From positions 35,899 to 99,898 of the forward strand of contig SDOX01000175.1 in the NCBI GenBank assembly GCA_004565275.1: a stretch of 64,000 nt of DNA. The letters are read 5' to 3'. A program made the translations under genes and the position numbers. Below, in pieces: positions 19,627-30,562 of this stretch; within the stretch, counting starts at the first letter, position 1, and the number at the start of each line of letters is the position of its first letter. Source of the stretch: Nannochloropsis salina CCMP1776 (taxonomy: Eukaryota; Sar; Eustigmatophyceae; Eustigmatales; Monodopsidaceae). The notes under the pieces are model-generated. The model was not told where the DNA came from, did not search any database, and saw nothing but the letters and a program-made list of their open reading frames with translations.

Positions 19627-21561
19627 ATGAGGAGGATTGCCTGTCGCAGAAACAGGAATCTCCACACTCGATCCGCGTCTGTCGTTCTTGGCGCCTTCCT
19701 TTTGCTCGGAGCTGTGGTTGGTTCTACCCGAAGCATCGGGCCTCCGGTGGAGAGCAACAGCTGCTTATCGAGAAGCCAAAGCCGCGAATTAAGTAGTGGA
19801 AGAAGAGGGCGTCGCCCCGGAAATAGACGCGGCGGAGAAGCTGACAGGAGTCCAAGCCCCAGAGAGGCATTCGACTCCCGGAAAAGCCCCCTTGCCCTGA
19901 TACAGCAGGCATCGGAGGTGCAAGGAAGAAAAACGAGAATACCTCATTCAGCTCCTGCTCTTGTGCAAGCGAGACCAAGAAGCATGCGCAGCCCCGGCTC
20001 GAAAGCGGACGGCGCCCTCCCTGTCGACCGTCCCGCGCGGCGACCCTCCTGGACAGGGGGCAAACCTTCTTCGAGGCCCTCCAGCCACTTGCAAGATAAG
20101 ACCGCGGAGTCCCTTGCTGCACTTGACGACACCGTTAGCCAGCTCTGTCGTCGAGTGCGTGGCGGGAGCGTCAGCGAACGTTCCGTCCCCGCCGTGCCCC
20201 AAGGGGCCTCTCCCAGCACGGCCCCGGTGGCATTGCAGACTGGGGATGGGCCGCCATCAATGGCTTCCACCCTGGTGACCGTGAAGCTACTATTCCTCCT
20301 GTTCTATGGATCCTTAGGAGCAGTCATGCCTTACCTCCCCGTCTACTACCACTCCCTGGGCCTCCCCGACAAGCAAATTGGCATGTTGGGAGCCATCACG
20401 CCGGCCGTCACCTTCGTTGTCGCCCCTCTCTGGGGGGCCCTGGCCGACCAAACGGGCCGACATAAGGACGTGCTCCTCTTCACCTTCGTCGCCTCTGTGG
20501 TCTCCCGCCTACTCTTCATCTGGCGGACCACCTTCGGATGGCTGGCAATTTTGGTGTTCTGCACCGCGGTCTTGAATGCCCCCGTTCGGCCCTTGCTAGA
20601 CAGCAGCGTCTTGAACCTGCTGGAGGACAAGCGGGAGTACGGGAAACAACGCCTGTGGGGCCAGTTTGGCTTCGGGTTGGCGGGCTGCATCGTGGGTCCT
20701 TGCTTGATGAACCACAAGTTTGGGGGGTACAAGGCCGCTTTCTACGTCCATGCCCTCATCTCCCTCCCCACCCTCCTGATCATGCGTCGCTTCAACCCGA
20801 CCCCTCCAGCCCCCGCGCCTTCTTCCCCTCCCTTACCCGTGGCCTCCACGAACAAGTCGGAAAAGCCCTTCATGGCCAAGGAAGAGGGGCCGGGGGCTCT
20901 CGCCCTCCCTTCCAAGGCACCCTCTGCGGCCCTCTCCTCCCAGCCGGCCAAACCGCGTTTTCGAGAAGGGCTGGGTATCGTTGTTCGAAACCCAGACGCC
21001 CTCATCTTTTTCTTCCTTGTCTTTGTGATCGGAGTCTCGAGCGGCGTCATAGAGAACTTTGCCTACAAACGCTTACGGGAAGTCGGAGGGGAAGGAACCG
21101 TGATGGGAGTTTCGCGCTTTTTTTCCTCCGTCACGGGCGTCCCCATGTTTTGGTTTTCCGGGCATGTGACCCGGCGACTAAGCGTGATGGGGGTCCTGAT
21201 CCTCTCTTTGTGCTCCTACATTCTCCGCTTTTTCATCTACGCGTCTATCACCAATCCCTGGCAAGGTCTGCCTGCCGAGGCACTCCGAGGGTTCACTTTT
21301 GCGGCCATGTGGGCCTCCTCCACCTACTACACGCATAAAATTAGCCCTCCTGGATTAAGTGCGACGATGCTGGGGTTCTTGAACGGTATGTATGGCGGGT
21401 TAGGACAATCCACAGGGGCGCTCATCGGCGGAGGCCTGTCGCACCGTGTCGGGACCCCCCGGACGTTTGTTTTAGCGGGCTTGGCCGACATCGTGGTGGT
21501 CATTTGCTTTGGAACCTATTGGTGGCTGCATCCGAACGCAACCCGGTTAAAGGAAGAGTAA
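19627..21561 (+). CDS. MFS transporter, MFSD6 / MFS_1_like type, with long N-terminal extension
   Basis: Single-exon protein of 644 residues counted from the first ATG (19627). Residues about 15-35 are hydrophobic (VVLGAFLLLGAVVG) and may be a signal peptide. About 40-210 are low-complexity and basic. The twelve-helix core starts near 220: KLLFLLFYGSLGAVMPYLPV, then LGLPDKQIGMLGAITP, WGALADQTGRHKDVLLF, and the second half SGVIENFAYKRLREVG, GHVTRRLSVMGVLIL, and GMYGGLGQSTGALIGGGLSH. The G-x-L-A-D-x-x-G-R-x-K loop and the IGML/PLWGALAD pattern place it in the MFS_1_like (MFSD6) group. Substrates of this group are poorly known; bacterial relatives include nucleoside and sugar symporters. Plastid or endomembrane targeting is possible from the N-terminus but no clear Phe cleavage site was seen. 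Confidence 0.82.
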   Translation: MRRIACRRNRNLHTRSASVVLGAFLLLGAVVGSTRSIGPPVESNSCLSRSQSRELSSGRRGRRPGNRRGGEADRSPSPREAFDSRKSPLALIQQASEVQGRKTRIPHSAPALVQARPRSMRSPGSKADGALPVDRPARRPSWTGGKPSSRPSSHLQDKTAESLAALDDTVSQLCRRVRGGSVSERSVPAVPQGASPSTAPVALQTGDGPPSMASTLVTVKLLFLLFYGSLGAVMPYLPVYYHSLGLPDKQIGMLGAITPAVTFVVAPLWGALADQTGRHKDVLLFTFVASVVSRLLFIWRTTFGWLAILVFCTAVLNAPVRPLLDSSVLNLLEDKREYGKQRLWGQFGFGLAGCIVGPCLMNHKFGGYKAAFYVHALISLPTLLIMRRFNPTPPAPAPSSPPLPVASTNKSEKPFMAKEEGPGALALPSKAPSAALSSQPAKPRFREGLGIVVRNPDALIFFFLVFVIGVSSGVIENFAYKRLREVGGEGTVMGVSRFFSSVTGVPMFWFSGHVTRRLSVMGVLILSLCSYILRFFIYASITNPWQGLPAEALRGFTFAAMWASSTYYTHKISPPGLSATMLGFLNGMYGGLGQSTGALIGGGLSHRVGTPRTFVLAGLADIVVVICFGTYWWLHPNATRLKEE

Positions 21562-22579
21562 TGAAGACAGCTCAGGCTCTCTCAATTTTAACTGTGTGAC
21601 TCTCGGGTTAATTTGCGGAGGCCTTTATGACTGCGTATAACGCAGCCATGAATTACGCCCTTGTCCACAAGCCCCCATAAGTATCGTGGGGTCTGGGATA
21701 ATCATTAAGATTCGAGGCATCACCGCTTGATTTCACACAATGATGCTTGCCACGGGAAAAGAGAACTGCGGTGGTAGGGCTGCTAAGGAGAAAAACAGCG
21801 TATGGCGGAGGAAGGAGATCTTGGGAGAACCAAAAACAGGCGTATGTAACATAGCGGAAGGCGACCAGAGCAGGAGGATGAGAAACAAAGAGTCGAAAGC
21901 AAAAGATAGCTTCCTCCCGCTGGGACGATGAGATCTACCGGAGTGTCTGAACACCGGCAAAGAAAGAAATTGATTCAAACGAAGACCCATGATTTATACA
22001 AACGTAAGCTACATTTGCCTTTATTTCGATATGAATCATTCGATACCGTTGCGTGGTTATTAAAAATACGTTCACTGGTCTGTACGCCTGGACTTTCTTC
22101 TGGTTGAGAGCGTTCCGTATGTTGCGATTTTGCCGCGCAGTAGAAAGCTAAAACGATGTCTGAGTGAAGAGACATCCAGAGCTGATTTATAATTTCTAAG
22201 ATTTCGCTTTTTATTTAAACTTTCATCATGGAAAACGACCAAAATGTTGTCTTATCGGACTTAGATGCCCGGTTCCCAGGACCGAAAACCTCCTGGATGG
22301 TCTCTCGGTGGCTACACGGATAGCCGACGCTACTCAACATGACAAAGATTATGTCACATCTTGTGGCCAATGACTACGTTTTAAAGAGTTGATACCGAAG
22401 CGTGTAAAGAGTAGACCAGCTTATTCTCTTCGGCTTTTTCCGAGCGGGAAACACTGCAAGATTAATCGAACAGACGTACATGGCCCAACCTAATACGTAG
22501 AAAGATCAAGGAAGTTCATTCTTATTTCCGCATTCTCAGGAGGACCAGGACGGAGGGAGGTTGTCTGCGAGACTAGCAG
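21562..22579. other. AT-rich intergenic region upstream of Trm5
   Basis: About 1 kb with markedly lower GC than the flanking genes. No supported gene. A short inverted repeat CCAGGA ... TCCTGG lies at about 22276-22296. Function unknown. Confidence 0.5.
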
Positions 22580-24640
22580 ATGATGAAAGTGTCGGGAATT
22601 TTGTCTCAAAGTCTTGCGTTCTGCGTACTGTGTGGCCAAGCCGCGGCAACAGCTTGGGGCCGGCGTCGACAGCAACTACTACAACATCACCAACATGCCT
22701 TCATCTTCGGCTTAATGGGCACATTTCCTCGAGCCAGCCGGTATGCGTCCGATTCTGTCGTCGAACAGCGCTCCCGCTGCTTCTTTGCCACTTCCTCGTT
22801 GTCCTCCTCTACATTATCTGCGTTCCCGTCGTCTAACTCGTCTTACTCGTCCTCTTCATCTTCAAACCCTGCTTCGTCTCCTCACCCCATCTTATCTCCT
22901 CCGCGTCCTTTCTCATCGTCTTCATCTCAACACGACTCCTTCATCCCGTCCTTGTTGGACAAAAGCCTATTCGAGAGAGAGTGCCACGTGCAAGCCTTGC
23001 GCCTTCCTGCTGCCTATTGCCACCACGCTATTCAATCGCTATCTCCGTTCCTCTTCCGCTCCACAACGCAACGGAGTGTAATCCTGCCGGGAAGATGCAC
23101 GCTGCCGCTCGACCCTCCGCTTAAGTTAGACGAACGTCTGCTTCTCTTTTGCCCTCGAATGTTGGACGATGACCAAGAGGACGAGGTCGCACGTGCTAGG
23201 GGTTGTGCGGAGCCGAGTCGGCAGCACCAGGCGCATACGTCACACGGGTCCGAAACGTCAACTGGCTGCCAGGAGCTTGTCGATAATCTCCTCCGCACAG
23301 TTCCCTCCGCTTCCTTGCTCCCCCCTCCCGGACTCCCTGTCCGACTCACCTATGAGGACCTCTCCCTTCACCAAGCCCTCCGCCGGCTCCTGCCGCCCTC
23401 CCTGGACGTTCCTGCCTCTTTCGAGACCGTGGGCCACCTCGCCCACTTGAATTTACGGGCCGAAGTCCTTCCGTACAAGCACCTGATCGCCCAGGTCGTG
23501 CTGGACAAGAACCGGAAGCGGCTCCAGACGGTCGTGAACAAGGTCGGGGAGATCGGGAGCACGTTCCGGGTCCTGCCCTTGGAGGTGATAGGAGGGAAGA
23601 AGGACACCTGCGTCCGGGTCAAGGAGAGCGGTGCCTGGTTCGAGTTTGACTACGCGCAGGTGTACTGGAACAGCCGGTTGCAGGGGGAGCATGCCCGGAT
23701 AATCGACCTGGTCGTCTCGGAAGGAAGGGAGGGAGGGAGGGCGGGGGCCGCGGTCGAAAGGGTGGACGACACTGGTGACTCCCCCCCCGTGGTGGTGTGG
23801 GATGTGTTTGCCGGCGTGGGGCCTTTCGCCCTTCCTTTGGCCGTGCGCGGGTGTCAGGTCTACGCGAATGATCTGAACCCGGAGAGTTACCGGTATCTCT
23901 GCCATAACGCCGCTTTGAATAAGGTGCCCCTCTCCTTTCCTTCCGTCCCGCCCTCCTCCCCTTCCTCACTCCCGCTCAGCCTTCCTGATGCCAAGGGCTC
24001 TTCCGCAAGGGCCGCCGCGACTCCCTCTTCCTCCGCCCTCCCACGCGCCCCCCGATCCTCCTCCCCTCGGCCCCCTCACCTCGTTCCGTACAATCAGGAC
24101 GGGAGGGACTTTCTACGTGCCCTCGCTCGGGAGAAGAAACCCGCTGACCATATTTTGATGAACCTCCCCGCCCTGGCTTTGAGCTTTTTGGACGTCTTTT
24201 CCGAGGAGGAGGGGAGGGAGGGAGGAAAAGGGGGGATGGAGGGACCGAGGGTGGCGCGAGAAGGAGGAGGGTCGAAAAAACGAGACGGGAAAAGATTCTT
24301 GTTCGGATACTTGGGAGGGAAAGAGGTGGTAGTGCACGTCTATGCTTTCAGTAAAGCCGAGGATGGCGCGCGAGACGTGGTGGTACGCGCCGCGTCGGCC
24401 TTGGGAGTGGAGGTGGAACGGCTGGAGGGAGGGAAAGAGGCAGGGCGCGTGCGTGTGCGCCACGTCAGGGACGTGGCGCCGAACAAGCAGATGCTTTGCC
24501 TTTCGTTTCCCTTGGATTTAGTCCTCTTGGGCTCGAATGGAGGGGAGGAGCACGAGGGAAAAGCGGGAAAAGGAGGGTCAAACACGGCCCGAGGCCCCCC
24601 GGGGAGGAAGGGAAGGGGCGAAGGGCTGAGTGTGCCCTGA
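22580..24640 (+). CDS. TRM5: tRNA (guanine37-N1)-methyltransferase (Trm5)
   Basis: Methylates G37 next to the anticodon with S-adenosylmethionine, which protects the reading frame. Single exon, 686 residues. After a Ser-rich leader, the family core is plain: VPASFETVGHLAHLNLR, KHLIAQVVLDKN, KVGEIGSTFRVLPLEVIGG, then VKESGAWFEFDYAQVYWNSRLQ, the SAM-binding DVFAGVGPFALPLAVRGCQVYAND motif region, and the catalytic-loop motif MNLPALALSFLDVF; it ends with HVRDVAPNKQMLCLSF. A Ser/Pro-rich insert of about 50 residues sits between the SAM fold strand (LCHNAALNKV) and the YNQDGRDFL strand; it is open and in frame, so it is kept as coding. The N-terminal leader could direct a mitochondrial or plastid form; Trm5 often acts in both nucleus and mitochondrion. 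The 3' end converges on fibrillin with a spacer of about 215 bases. Confidence 0.9.
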   Translation: MMKVSGILSQSLAFCVLCGQAAATAWGRRRQQLLQHHQHAFIFGLMGTFPRASRYASDSVVEQRSRCFFATSSLSSSTLSAFPSSNSSYSSSSSSNPASSPHPILSPPRPFSSSSSQHDSFIPSLLDKSLFERECHVQALRLPAAYCHHAIQSLSPFLFRSTTQRSVILPGRCTLPLDPPLKLDERLLLFCPRMLDDDQEDEVARARGCAEPSRQHQAHTSHGSETSTGCQELVDNLLRTVPSASLLPPPGLPVRLTYEDLSLHQALRRLLPPSLDVPASFETVGHLAHLNLRAEVLPYKHLIAQVVLDKNRKRLQTVVNKVGEIGSTFRVLPLEVIGGKKDTCVRVKESGAWFEFDYAQVYWNSRLQGEHARIIDLVVSEGREGGRAGAAVERVDDTGDSPPVVVWDVFAGVGPFALPLAVRGCQVYANDLNPESYRYLCHNAALNKVPLSFPSVPPSSPSSLPLSLPDAKGSSARAAATPSSSALPRAPRSSSPRPPHLVPYNQDGRDFLRALAREKKPADHILMNLPALALSFLDVFSEEEGREGGKGGMEGPRVAREGGGSKKRDGKRFLFGYLGGKEVVVHVYAFSKAEDGARDVVVRAASALGVEVERLEGGKEAGRVRVRHVRDVAPNKQMLCLSFPLDLVLLGSNGGEEHEGKAGKGGSNTARGPPGRKGRGEGLSVP

Positions 24641-24856
24641 CCTCTCCCACCAAACACCTCGAATGCCAACGAGACCATAATCGTGTAAAAATCAATGTAA
24701 ATGTAACATGCTTTCTGACAGGTGTGCTTCTCCTTACTCAGCCCTCGGTATTCCCACATTCATGCCCAAAGTTACAACCCTTGCACTGACAGAGACAAAA
24801 GACCTCTTCTAGCACCCAAACCAAGGCACACGGCTTGCCGCATTCTGCCTTCTTGA

Positions 24857-25944
24857 TTACGATTCCTCAACTTTTTCCAGCACAAATATAGTCCCTTTGT
24901 TGCCCCGGGAGACCCGCAGCCGCCCCGACAAGTAGGTGACCTCAAGCCAGCCTTTCACCTCGTCGTTGAGCAGGCGGAAAGGCACGGGGTAGGGGATGCG
25001 AAAAGGCAGTAAGCCCAGGTCAAAGCCAGCATTGTCGAACTTAAAGTCGATGCCTATCGAAAGGAAAGGGAGGGGAGCAAAGAGAGAGAGGCGTTGGGAC
25101 AGGGGGGCGAGAGAGAAAAGACCTAGAGAGGGAAAAGGAGAACAATCGACATGTGCCGCAGCCTGAGGCGGCCATTGCCTGCCTTCTTCTCGCTTGCTCA
25201 ACGCTGTGTAGGCCTTATGTTTGTCATGCCTTCTCTTGTCTTCCATTTCCCCCCGCACCCTCACTCACGATCGTCCGGGTCGCTGTCCCGAGGGACCTCG
25301 GTTTTGCTGATGCCCAAGATATTCAGGCCGAAGAACCTCCCGTCCCCTAGTCGAGGGGCGAAATTGGGTATTGGTCGTGCTGGCGTGCTGGCTAATGCTT
25401 GGACATTAAGGGCCCCGATGGCGCCACCAAAGTCGACGATATTGGTGACGGTCCCCGGCGCAGAGGAGGACGCTGAAGGCGCGATGTCTATGTCTTGGTA
25501 GACCGCGAAGGCCTTATTGCCCACAAAAGTGTTCTGAATGGGAGAGGCAGTACTATCGCTTGAGGTGTAAAGCAAGCGCCATTTTCCATTGATTTCCCGG
25601 GTTGTGGTGGCCTTGGGGATCCCTTTCGCAGCTTCCAGTTCCTTGATGAGACCGCTCACGCGCCCCTGCGCCTGTACAGAGTTTTGAACCTCTCTCCGAT
25701 CCAGACCTTGTATCGCCTGCAGAAGGGAATTTTCAGTATTTGGGAGGACACGAGGACTTTTCCGGGAGGCACCAAGGGTCAAAGGCCAGGACGCAAGTGC
25801 TGCAGGTAAGGAGGTGGGTGTAGGAGGTTTTCCGTCTGCGACATTGAAAGCAGTCCGCGAAGATAGTTTAAAAGCTGACGAAAGAGCACTGAAGGCTATG
25901 AGGACAAGCACTGAAAGCATCCAAAGACACCTGGAGAGGGTCAT
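24857..25944 (-). CDS. Plastid lipid-associated protein / fibrillin
   Basis: Lipid-binding protein of plastid membranes or plastoglobules (PAP/fibrillin family). Exons 25944-25269 and 25053-24857 give 290 residues. The start at 25944 (MTLSRCLW...) gives a signal peptide followed by LSSAFKLS, i.e. an SSA-F cleavage motif of the bipartite plastid leaders of heterokont algae. Core motifs: LLQAIQGLDRREV, INGKWRLLYTSS, AVYQDIDI, TVTNIVDF, and in exon 2 RIPYPVPFRLLNDEVKGWL, TYLSGRLRVSRGNKGTIFVL, the highly conserved fibrillin C-terminus. The open frame continues 97 codons upstream, but those residues lack any targeting character. It is followed on the same strand by the aminopeptidase gene. Confidence 0.87.
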
Positions 25945-26430
25945 TGCCCCTGTATGCGTGCGATACTTAATCAACAACATGTTCCAGTGAGAGATGTTTG
26001 TCGTGGTGACGCATACCCTGCATTCAGCGAACGTTAAAACGCGAAGTGGGTCTATCGCATGTTGGAATAATACAAGTAGTATAACAAGGTCCGATGGACT
26101 GGACATGTGCACTGTTCTTTCACCACATATCGAGATGTTCCATGTGGCGTATGTACGAGAATCTTGCCCCGGTCTACTGAATTGCATTTTGTTTTCCGAA
26201 ATGTGTGCGTCCCGTGACCCCGCATGCCTTGGCAAAGATATGGGCCGTAGAGACTGAGACAGACAGAGTGCTTGAATTAAAGCCTCCTAATTGAGAGTAC
26301 CAAACCAAAGAGATGGTGCTGACGAGTGGTTTCAAGCAAAGCAAAGTATACCGCACCGCACCACGCTATTTCTTCGCTTCTTTACCAGAAACATGATAAA
26401 TTTATTAAAGCGATCCCTTACACCATCCCT
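25945..26430. other. Spacer between fibrillin and aminopeptidase (tandem, minus strand)
   Basis: Holds the fibrillin promoter and 5' leader and the 3' end of the aminopeptidase gene. The upstream part of the fibrillin frame (to 26235) is open but not convincing as protein. Confidence 0.45.
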
Positions 26431-29400
26431 TTAAGCTGAAAGCAAACTTTGGCTGACAATTTCAAAGGTGTCCCTAGACAAGCCGTCTCCCACGGCCATC
26501 AACCTATCCAATTGAGCTTTCATCATGTTTCGACGGGTATTCTCGAATTTTCGCCACAAGGAAAATGCACCCGCCAAACGCGCCGCCACCTGAGGATTCA
26601 ATTTGTCGACGGCCAAGACCATGTCCGCAACAAGGACGTAGCCACGTCCATCCTCAGCATGGAAACGTGCCAGGTTGGAATTGGCAAATGCCCCAATCAA
26701 AGCCCGGAAACGGTTCGGGTTCTTCATGCTGAAGTCAGGGTGTCGCGTGAGGGCGTGGACCCGGTCGATGGTGTCGGGAAGGTCGGCCAGGGCCTGAATG
26801 GAGAACCATTTGTTCAACACCAAGGGGTCTCCTTTCGCATTGGTGTAGAAGATCTCCAATGCCTCGTCTTTCTCGGGCCCCGGCAACGAGGCCAGGCAGG
26901 CCAAGGCGGCAATGCTATCCGTCATGCATGTAGCGCGTTGAAATGCCGAGGATGCCAACGCCACGGCGCCGGCATCCTTTTCTGTGCACAGGTACGACAA
27001 ACAAACGTTCTTCATCCGACGCCGGCCGATCTCCTGCGGGGTGACCAGGTATGGCACGTCCTTGTCCAGGGCCTGATAGACGTCCATAAACTCCGGCTTC
27101 AATGCCGCAGCCAAGCTTTTCTTCACGTGCTCGCGCCCTTCGTGCAAAGCCACCGGTCGCATCACGTCCATCTCGCCCAACAAGGTAAGCTCATCCGGCA
27201 ATGACAGCGCGTAAGCCAGGAGCGACCTGTCCACGCCCGTGTCGTCCAAACCCGCCTTGAGCACGGCTCGGAACGCGTCCACCGTCGTGGGGGCCAGGGG
27301 GGCAGGGGTGCCGCCCCCGGCCAATGCCTCTGTCGCCGCCAATATCGCTTGACTCGCCAGCTTCTGGGAGGCTTCCCATCGATTGAAAGAATCCGTGTCA
27401 TGTGCCATCAAAAAGGCCAGGTCTTCGTCGCTCTGCTCCACTTTGAGACGCACAGGGGCACTGAAACCTCGGAGCAAGGATGGGACGGGCGTGCCTCCCT
27501 CGACGTTCTCAAATTCAAACGTTTGAGAGGCCTCTTTCAATTCCAGGACGGTCGAGGGCACTAGCTCTCGACCGTCTTTTCCCAGTAACCCCACCCGCAC
27601 AGGAATGTGGAAGGGGAGCTTACTGGGCTGGCCAACCGTCCCCGCCGTGTGCTGAGAAAGCGTCAGGCTGTAGCGTTTCAGGGCCGCATCGTAGGCGCCC
27701 TTCGCAGTCACCACCGGCGTTCCAGCCTGCAAGTACCAGCGTTCAAACTGCGAGAAATCCTTGCCGTTCGCGTTGGCCATGGCAGCACGGAAATCATCGC
27801 AGGTCACAGCCGAGCCGTCGTGGCGGGCAAAGTAGAGGTCCATCCCTTTCCGAAAGCCGGCCGCGCCCAACAGGGTGTGGTACATGCGGATCACCTCCGC
27901 CCCCTTTTCGTACACGGTGGAGGTGTAGAAATTGTCCATTTTCATGTAGGACTCCGGGCGAATCGCATGGGCCCGGGGCCCCGAGTCTTCGGCGAATTGG
28001 CGGGCGCGCAAGACCCGGACGTCCTCGATCCGTTTTACGGCCGCGGAACCCATGTCGGCGCTGAACTGCTGGTCTCGGAAGACCGTGAGGCCCTCCTTCA
28101 AGGTGAGCTGGAACCAATCCTGACAGGTGACCCTGTTCCCCGACCAATTGTGGAAGTATTCGTGCGCGATCACGCCCTCGATACGCTCATAGTCCGTGTC
28201 GGTGGCCGTCTCGGGCTTGGCCAGGACAAAGGCGGTGTTGAAGACGTTGAGGCCCTTGTTCTCCATTGCCCCCATGTTGAAATCGTTGACCGCCACGATA
28301 TTGTAAACGTCCAAATCGTACTCGAGGCCGTAGACTTCCTCGTCCCACCGCATGCTCTTCTTCAGGCTGGTCATGGCGTGCTCCAGCTTATCCACGTTCT
28401 CGTGTTCGCTGAAAATCTCAAGACGTACGTCCCTCCCCGACATGGTCTTGTAGCTGTCGACAATGCTGCCCAAGTCCCCCGCCACGACCGCAAACAGGTA
28501 GCTGGGCTTGGGGAAGGGATCTTCCCACTCGGCAAAATGCCTCCCGCCGTCCAACTCCCCCGTAGCCATCTTGTTCCCGTTCGAGAGGAGGAGGGGCAGC
28601 TTCGCTTTCTCGGCTTCGATCCGGACTCTGAAGCGGGCCATCACGTCCGGCCTGTCCAGGTAGTACGTGATCCGCCGGAAACCCTCCGCCTCGCACTGCG
28701 AACAGTAGGCGCTCCCCGACTTGTAAAAGCCCGACAGCTCGAAATTGGATTCGGGCCGGATCAGCACCCGCGTCTGCAGGGTGAAGTCCCCTTTCCCCGC
28801 CGATGCAGCCTCGATGGTCTTGCCTAGCACCAACAAGTCTGACTCCGCTGTCAACAAAAAGGCGGATCCGTCCCATGGCAGCGGCTGCCCGTTCACCTGG
28901 TGCGGAAGGGAAGGTCGGAGAAGAGGAGGGAAGGGTCTCATATACCCGTCCGTGTCCTTCAGACAGGTCCGACGCTCCCCGGGACTTTGCCAACAGACAG
29001 ATGCTTGCCATAGGTGGCCTCATGCCTTCGCTCACACATTCTTCTACCCGTTCCCTCTCTCCCTCGCTTTACCTCCTACCGCCCCTTACCTTGATTTCCA
29101 TAAGGGTCAGCTCCTCCCCATCGAGTTCCAAGTTCGGAATGCCTGGGGACGGACCGCCGTCGACGTTCCTCTCCACGGTCAGCGTGGACGTCACATACGT
29201 CACGGTCGCCCCAGCAGGGGCCTCGGGGTCGGGATCGGGCACGATTTGGAAGAGGAGGTCGGTATGCCGGATCCAATAATCCGGCTGTCGGTAGGAGGAT
29301 CGGTACTTGGGCTGGAGTGTTTTTTTCTCTGTGGGTGAAGAGACGGCCTCCAGGGACGCGGAAGTGGGAGCCGGTGCAACTGAAACACCGTCGGCGCCTC

Positions 29401-29779
29401 CCGGTGCGTGTGCTGCCAAGCACGTTTGTGCGGGGATAAAAGGAGGAAGAGGGTGCTTATTGGCAGAGCTGCTGCAAAAGCCAGTGGAGGGATTCGTGGC
29501 ACTGACGACACGGTGCGACGAGCTGACCAGAAAGGCGGCAGAAAGGAGTCCCCAAGACGGACGGCGGCCGACGTGAGTGAAGGCTGACGTTGCCGTAGCC
29601 GCAGAGCCCTTGGTGGTGAGACGACGCATCCACGAAGAAGAAGCAGGAGGCGAGGCAAATGCCGTCGTTCCTCGTTGATAACCCGTGCGAAACATGGCGG
29701 TGGACGTGTCGTAGAAGTCAAAAAGTAGGAAAAGAGACGCACAAGTGGCCAAGGTGATGTGGAAGGTCGTGGCAATCAT
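26431..29779 (-). CDS. Aminopeptidase N, PepN type (M1 metallopeptidase)
   Basis: Removes N-terminal amino acids from peptides with a zinc-dependent gluzincin site. Exons 29779-29090 and 28896-26431, one phase-0 intron, 1,051 residues. The substrate-binding GAMENKGLNVFNT motif lies near residue 437. The zinc motif HEYFHNWSGNR (HExxH with the downstream Glu in LKEGLTVFRDQ) lies near 478. The order and spacing follow the E. coli PepN / plant M1 group, not the animal APN group: also LNGEDL-like LELDGEELTLMEIK joined to VNGQPLPW, FEKSGY-like SNFELSGFYKSGSAYCSQCEAEGFRRI, and the long helical C-terminal domain ending QSLLSA. The N-terminal 170 residues are an extension with a hydrophobic stretch at 5-25, consistent with organelle targeting; which organelle is not clear. 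Large open frames on the plus strand here are antisense shadows. Confidence 0.92.
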
Positions 29780-30109
29780 GAAAGGTGGAAGAACGCCTCA
29801 ACTCCACAGCTACTTCAGCTGCTGACGACGACGTCGGTGGCGGTGACGGGATACCCGCTTCTTCTTATCCCGTGCTCTCTTCCGTGCACGCATACGAAGA
29901 AATTCCAGAGTGAGTTAAAATTCCGATGATTGTCTTCGAGTATTCTACGAGGTGGATTTTTGGGTCTGAATACACGACAGACAGTCGCTGGCGTCGCCGA
30001 CAGAGACCCCTCTTAATGAAAGGGACTTGCAGCCATGACCATACGCCCCGCGCTTACGAGCTATCACACACCTAATAACAGGGGCTTCTAATTTATCGGG
30101 AAGGCACAA
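29780..30109. other. Short divergent promoter region
   Basis: 330 bases between the start codons of the aminopeptidase (minus) and the small membrane protein (plus). No further feature recognised. Confidence 0.5.
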
Positions 30110-30562
30110 ATGGGAGTGGTGTGGCCGCTTTTGGGGTCTGCGGGGCCTACTGAGTTCCTTGTCCGAAGCGGCGTCCTGCAGATCCTTTTCACAACCATTC
30201 TCGGCTGGGCAATGTTGCTACCTCATCAAGCATGGGGACAAAGTTCCTCACTCGCGACGCGCTTGCGTTCGCGAGACGTTGCAATGGCACACGTTGACTG
30301 GATTATGCTCGCGCTGGTACAATTCGCGGCGGCCTACATTCTCAGCTTGAAGGCGGTTCCGAGTGCTCATGTCGTGGCCCGGTGCTTGGCATTCTATGGA
30401 TGGGTAGGGCCCTCCGTCTATATGGCACGAGCATGGGGCATTAATGGTTTCAGGTTGGATGGAAAACGCATGTGGGATACCGTAATGGGTACGTTGGGAT
30501 TCACGGGGATTCTCGCCTTTACTTACGGATGGACACAAATTGTTCGGGTGTGGTGGATGTGA
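30110..30562 (+). CDS. Small four-helix membrane protein, possibly related to HabA/StyC-type isomerases
   Basis: 150 residues, single exon, ATG at 30110. Four hydrophobic segments: about 18-38 (VLQILFTTILGWAMLLP), 58-80, 88-106 and 126-146. Between helices 1 and 2 is a basic loop followed by RSRDVAMAHVDWIMLAL. A basic-residue loop leading into A-H-x-[DE] at the start of a helix recalls the N-P-R-x-x-L-x-A-H-x-E signature of hydroxylaminobenzene mutase and styrene-oxide isomerase. The match is by pattern only; overall identity cannot be judged here. No signal peptide is evident beyond the first helix. Alternatively it is an unnamed integral membrane protein. The gene is divergent from the aminopeptidase and convergent with the large kinesin. 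Confidence 0.6.
   Translation: MGVVWPLLGSAGPTEFLVRSGVLQILFTTILGWAMLLPHQAWGQSSSLATRLRSRDVAMAHVDWIMLALVQFAAAYILSLKAVPSAHVVARCLAFYGWVGPSVYMARAWGINGFRLDGKRMWDTVMGTLGFTGILAFTYGWTQIVRVWWM

Noticed and set aside
22276-22296. Short inverted repeat CCAGGA ... TCCTGG
   Set aside because: Too short and without context to call an RNA or regulatory site.
27607-28827. 406-residue open frame on the plus strand
   Set aside because: Exactly antisense to the conserved aminopeptidase core; its sequence has no domain and arises from the GC-rich codon pattern of the real gene.
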